The notes under the pieces: model-generated
What the model was told of the DNA's origin: nothing
The model's database searches: none
Seen by the model: only the letters and a program-made list of their open reading frames with translations
In this document: piece by piece, positions 46,952 through 49,090 of the stretch
How the letters are laid out: the number at the start of each line of letters is the position of its first letter
Numbering within the stretch: the stretch's first letter is position 1
NCBI GenBank assembly: GCA_900102115.1
Contig: FNAW01000012.1
Coordinates: 1-49,090, forward strand
Reading direction: 5' to 3'
Source of the DNA: Blastococcus fimeti
GTDB taxonomy: Bacteria > Actinomycetota > Actinomycetes > Mycobacteriales > Geodermatophilaceae
Length of the DNA: 49,090 nucleotides
Made by a program: the position numbers and the translations under genes

Positions 46952-47566
46952 CTAAGCATTACGTGAACGTAGACAAAGAGCAATTGGACCTATCATAGAT
47001 AGTAGTAGTACAATACTAATTAGAAGAAGCCAAAGTGAACCATAAGTATAAAGACTTAGACCTAGAGATCTTCTTTGTGAAATATTTAGATATACTGCAT
47101 CTCTTCTTTCTTGTGTAAATGCTAGATGAACATTACTTACTCTTACATTGTTTCCGCTTACTCCTAGAATAGTATTATTTACACTATTTAGAAAAGTTAG
47201 AGCCATTTCACCTCTATGTGTTTCAATAGCTGGCATAAGACTTAGACAAGTAAAAAGAAATAGTACACCTACAATAGCTCCTAGTGGAAGACTCTTTGTA
47301 TATTCATGCCCTACACTAACAATTTCACTTAGACGTACATTTAGCATCATTACTACAAATAGAAATAGTACTGCTACTGCACCTACATAGACAATAAGAT
47401 AACTTAGACCAATAAATGGTACTCCTAGACATACTAGATAACAAGCTCTAATTAGAAATACACCAATAAGATATATTACCGCTACTACTGGACTTTGAGC
47501 TGTAATTACTAGTACTGCTGCAATAATAGCTCTAAAAGAAAGTAGATCAAGAACAATTGTGGTCAT
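46952..47566 (-). CDS. nad6: NADH dehydrogenase subunit 6
   Basis: Membrane subunit of complex I (204 aa). The signature GLSYLIVYVGAVAVLFLFVVMMLNVRLSE is intact, and the C-terminal part SLGLSLYTYGSLWLLLISIVLLLSMIGPIAL matches the family. AGA codons occur in membrane segments (FLI-x-ACYL and SQ-x-x-SLG), where Ala fits. The arginine of LNVRLSE is CGT. It ends GCT TAG, the one clear use of TAG as stop. It is one of two protein genes on the - strand. Confidence 0.95.
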   Translation of the reverse strand: MTTIVLDLLSFRAIIAAVLVITAQSPVVAVIYLIGVFLIRACYLVCLGVPFIGLSYLIVYVGAVAVLFLFVVMMLNVRLSEIVSVGHEYTKSLPLGAIVGVLFLFTCLSLMPAIETHRGEMALTFLNSVNNTILGVSGNNVRVSNVHLAFTQERRDAVYLNISQRRSLGLSLYTYGSLWLLLISIVLLLSMIGPIALCLRSRNA

Positions 47567-47739
47567 AATTAAAATTTATTATTTAAGATTCTTAGAGAAA
47601 AAACATTCACTCAAGATTGTTTTTATTTGATAGTGACAATCTGTTTGTTAGATGTTTTTAAGTAAGGTTAATAGAATCGGTAGAGCTACTAGATCGAGAA
47701 TTTTCTGTCTAGGCTAGTTCAAAGACTACAGTCATAAAT
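47567..47739. other. Spacer with a degenerate tRNA-like segment
   Basis: ATCGGTAGAGCTACTAGATCG near 47670 looks like a D arm. It is followed by CTAGA/TCTAG pairing and TAGTTCAAAGACTA, but no acceptor stem closes it. It is possibly a dead tRNA gene. Confidence 0.4.
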
Positions 47740-47811
47740 CGCCGTCACCGGGGATCGAACCCAGACACTAGCATTAACAGTGCTATGCTCTACCAGTTGA
47801 GCTATGACAAC
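47740..47811 (-). tRNA. trnN(guu): tRNA-Asn (GUU)
   Basis: Read on the - strand: acceptor GTTGTCA/TGACGGC, anticodon stem TAGCA/TGCTA with loop CTGTTAA, T stem CTGGG/CCCGG. Confidence 0.94.
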
Positions 47812-48051
47812 ATTAATATGCACCACGGGACTATTGTGATATCACATCATCAGATTATATGAGAAATATAAAAACATTCAACACAATTACATTAAATCAT
47901 ATTTTAAACTGTTAATGATTTTCATAAAAATGGGATATTTCAAAAGTGAGAATATTTGAGGTGTGTGAACCATAACTTTTACGTTTTGATTACAAATAAC
48001 CACCAATCTTTTTATAGTCCGATCTTTTTATAGTATAAAATATCACTATTC

Positions 48052-48124
48052 ACAAATGGACGGGATTCGAACACGCAAACTCTTGCACCCAAAGCAAGCG
48101 TCCTACCAATTGGACTTCCATTTG
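48052..48124 (-). tRNA. trnP(ugg): tRNA-Pro (UGG)
   Basis: Read on the - strand: acceptor CAAATGG/CCATTTG, D stem GTCC/GGAC, anticodon stem CTTGC/GCAAG with loop TTTGGGT. Confidence 0.92.
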
Positions 48125-48858
48125 TATAAACTACTTTTAAATACCATGCTATCACATAATAGTGAGAATAAAAATATTCAATACCTAATAGACACGCTTA
48201 TATTATTTTATTTATCAATCCCTATCATTCCTATCTTTACCTATCTTTTCTTATCAATCCCTATCATTCCTATCTTTCCCTATCTTAGTGAGAATAAAAA
48301 GGTTGAAAGGCTTAATATAACAGGTTATATTATTATATCTATCATTATCCTTTTTATCATTATATACCTTACCCACATAGTGACAATAAAAACATTGAAT
48401 ACAGAGTGACAATCAAAAATATTGAATGACTATTTGATTATTATAGAGTGACAATAAAAACATCGAATGAATATTGATAATAAAAACATTGAATGTAGAG
48501 TGACTATTAAAAATATTGAATGTATAGTAACAATAAAAACATCGAATATATAAAAACATTGAATATATAAAAACATTGAATGTATAGTGACAATTAAAGA
48601 TATTGAATGTATAGTGAGAATAAAAACATTGAATATAGTCACATGAATGTATAGTGACAATAAAAATATTGAATGTGGACTATTTGATTATTATAAAGTG
48701 ACAATAACTATAGTGACAATAAAAACATTGGATACCTATTACATAGTGACAATAAAAATATTGAATGTATAGTTACAATAAATACAGTGACATAGTGAGA
48801 ATAAAAACATTGAATATATAAAAACATTGAAGGTTTATTATATAGTGACAATAAAAAC
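48125..48858 (-). repeat. Reverse-oriented tandem array
   Basis: More than fifteen units of GTGACAATAAAAACATTGAATG, with small changes, running to the circle junction and continuing at 85-150. No gene. Confidence 0.8.
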
Positions 48859-49014
48859 CAGACCCCCCAACCACCCTATCAAATATTTGATACCCCCCTC
48901 TATTCATGACCCCCACCACCACTTACCCAATCAAACATTTGATTGTGGTAAGTGGTGGTGGGGGTTGATATCTCGTGAATAGAGGGGGGGTTCCCGGGTG
49001 TGTGGGGGTGCTGG
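48859..49014. repeat. Palindromic element, family 2, with a newly nested hairpin
   Basis: Same plan as 17103-17203, but the apex TTCATGATATCTCG is opened after TTCATGA. It holds CCCCCACCACCACTTACC...GGTAAGTGGTGGTGGGGGT, followed by TGATATCTCG. TGA is thus present on both sides. Confidence 0.88.
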
Positions 49015-49052
49015 TAAACATTGAAGGTTTATTATAATAAAAACCAGACCCC

Positions 49053-49090
49053 CCAACCACCCTATCAAAAGATCACCCTCCTATAAATGA
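49053..49090. repeat. 38-bp terminal repeat of the sequence start
   Basis: Positions 49053-49090 equal 1-38 base for base, as expected when a circular molecule is written out with overlap. The left arm of the split family 2 element runs from 49044. Confidence 0.95.

Noticed and set aside
9282..47566. AGA as serine, as in many invertebrate mitochondria
   Set aside because: The best-conserved AGA sites are alanine rather than serine, and the UCU tRNA has G3:U70 and A73 with no long variable arm typical of tRNA-Ser.
14362..47566. A green alga with reassigned AGG
   Set aside because: The MPQ-type Atp8, unfragmented rRNAs, atp9 and the nad2-nad3 and nad4L-nad5 pairs fit a fungus much better.
47655..47739. 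A 25th tRNA (possible Leu UAA)
   Set aside because: Only a D-arm-like piece and weak pairings are present; no acceptor stem closes and no UAA loop is placed correctly.
48125..48858. A CRISPR-like array
   Set aside because: The repeats are short, AT-rich, imperfect and directly abutting, with no spacers or cas genes; this is a mitochondrial tandem array.

Overview
This window is one complete, circular-mapping mitochondrial genome, most likely of a fungus. The last 38 bases (49053-49090) repeat the first 38, which implies a circle of about 49,052 bp. It encodes both rRNAs, the standard fungal set of 14 respiratory-chain and ATP synthase proteins (cox1-3, cob, nad1-6, nad4L, atp6, atp8, atp9), 24 tRNAs, at least 11 group I introns and two intron homing-endonuclease genes. 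A fungal origin is inferred from an Atp8 beginning MPQ, a mitochondrial atp9, the tightly joined pairs nad2-nad3 and nad4L-nad5 (one base between stop and start), and TGA read as Trp. The lineage within fungi cannot be fixed from this window, and no rps3 is visible.

Layout on the + strand: rnl (about 300-5240), a repeat-rich spacer, cox1 (9282-13611, six introns), nad2-nad3, trnM/D/V, nad4, rns (about 20740-23745), nad4L-nad5, trnW(uca), cob, atp8, atp6, a tRNA group (L, R, G and a tRNA with anticodon UCU), cox2, nad1, trnI, cox3, then trnE/T/H/M. On the - strand lie trnC, atp9, nad6 and most tRNAs between 45 and 48 kb (S, K, Q, Y, F, A, N, P). About 40% of the molecule is spacer.

The main finding is an altered genetic code. 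AGA is very common in the core genes, yet it falls where every homologue has alanine: the Cox2 HDF-x-VPS, Nad5 LPD-x-MEG and VT-x-GVYL, Nad1 PE-x-ESEL and Atp6 FIQ-x-YVF sites, and four sites in Atp9. Invariant arginines use CGN, read by trnR(UCG). A tRNA with anticodon UCU (34648-34719) has the same first four acceptor pairs as trnA(UGC), including the alanine identity pair G3:U70, and also A73. AGA (and a lone AGG) is therefore inferred to mean alanine. In addition, AAA is absent from all core genes and the only tRNA-Lys has anticodon CUU. TTA and TTG are absent too, and no tRNA-Leu(UAA) exists. The only UUR codons in core reading frames are within or just after the C-termini of cox1, nad5 and cox3, so UUR may be unassigned or a stop.

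The second theme is mobile palindromes. More than 50 GC-rich hairpin elements of two main families sit in spacers, rRNA genes, introns and one endonuclease reading frame. Many are inserted inside the loops of others. Their arms show compensatory changes. The AT-rich spacers between them are built from a strand-polarised motif, AT(C/G)TTTTTAT, whose orientation flips at defined points. cox1 also has an apparent 14-nt microexon between two group I introns of about 200 nt.
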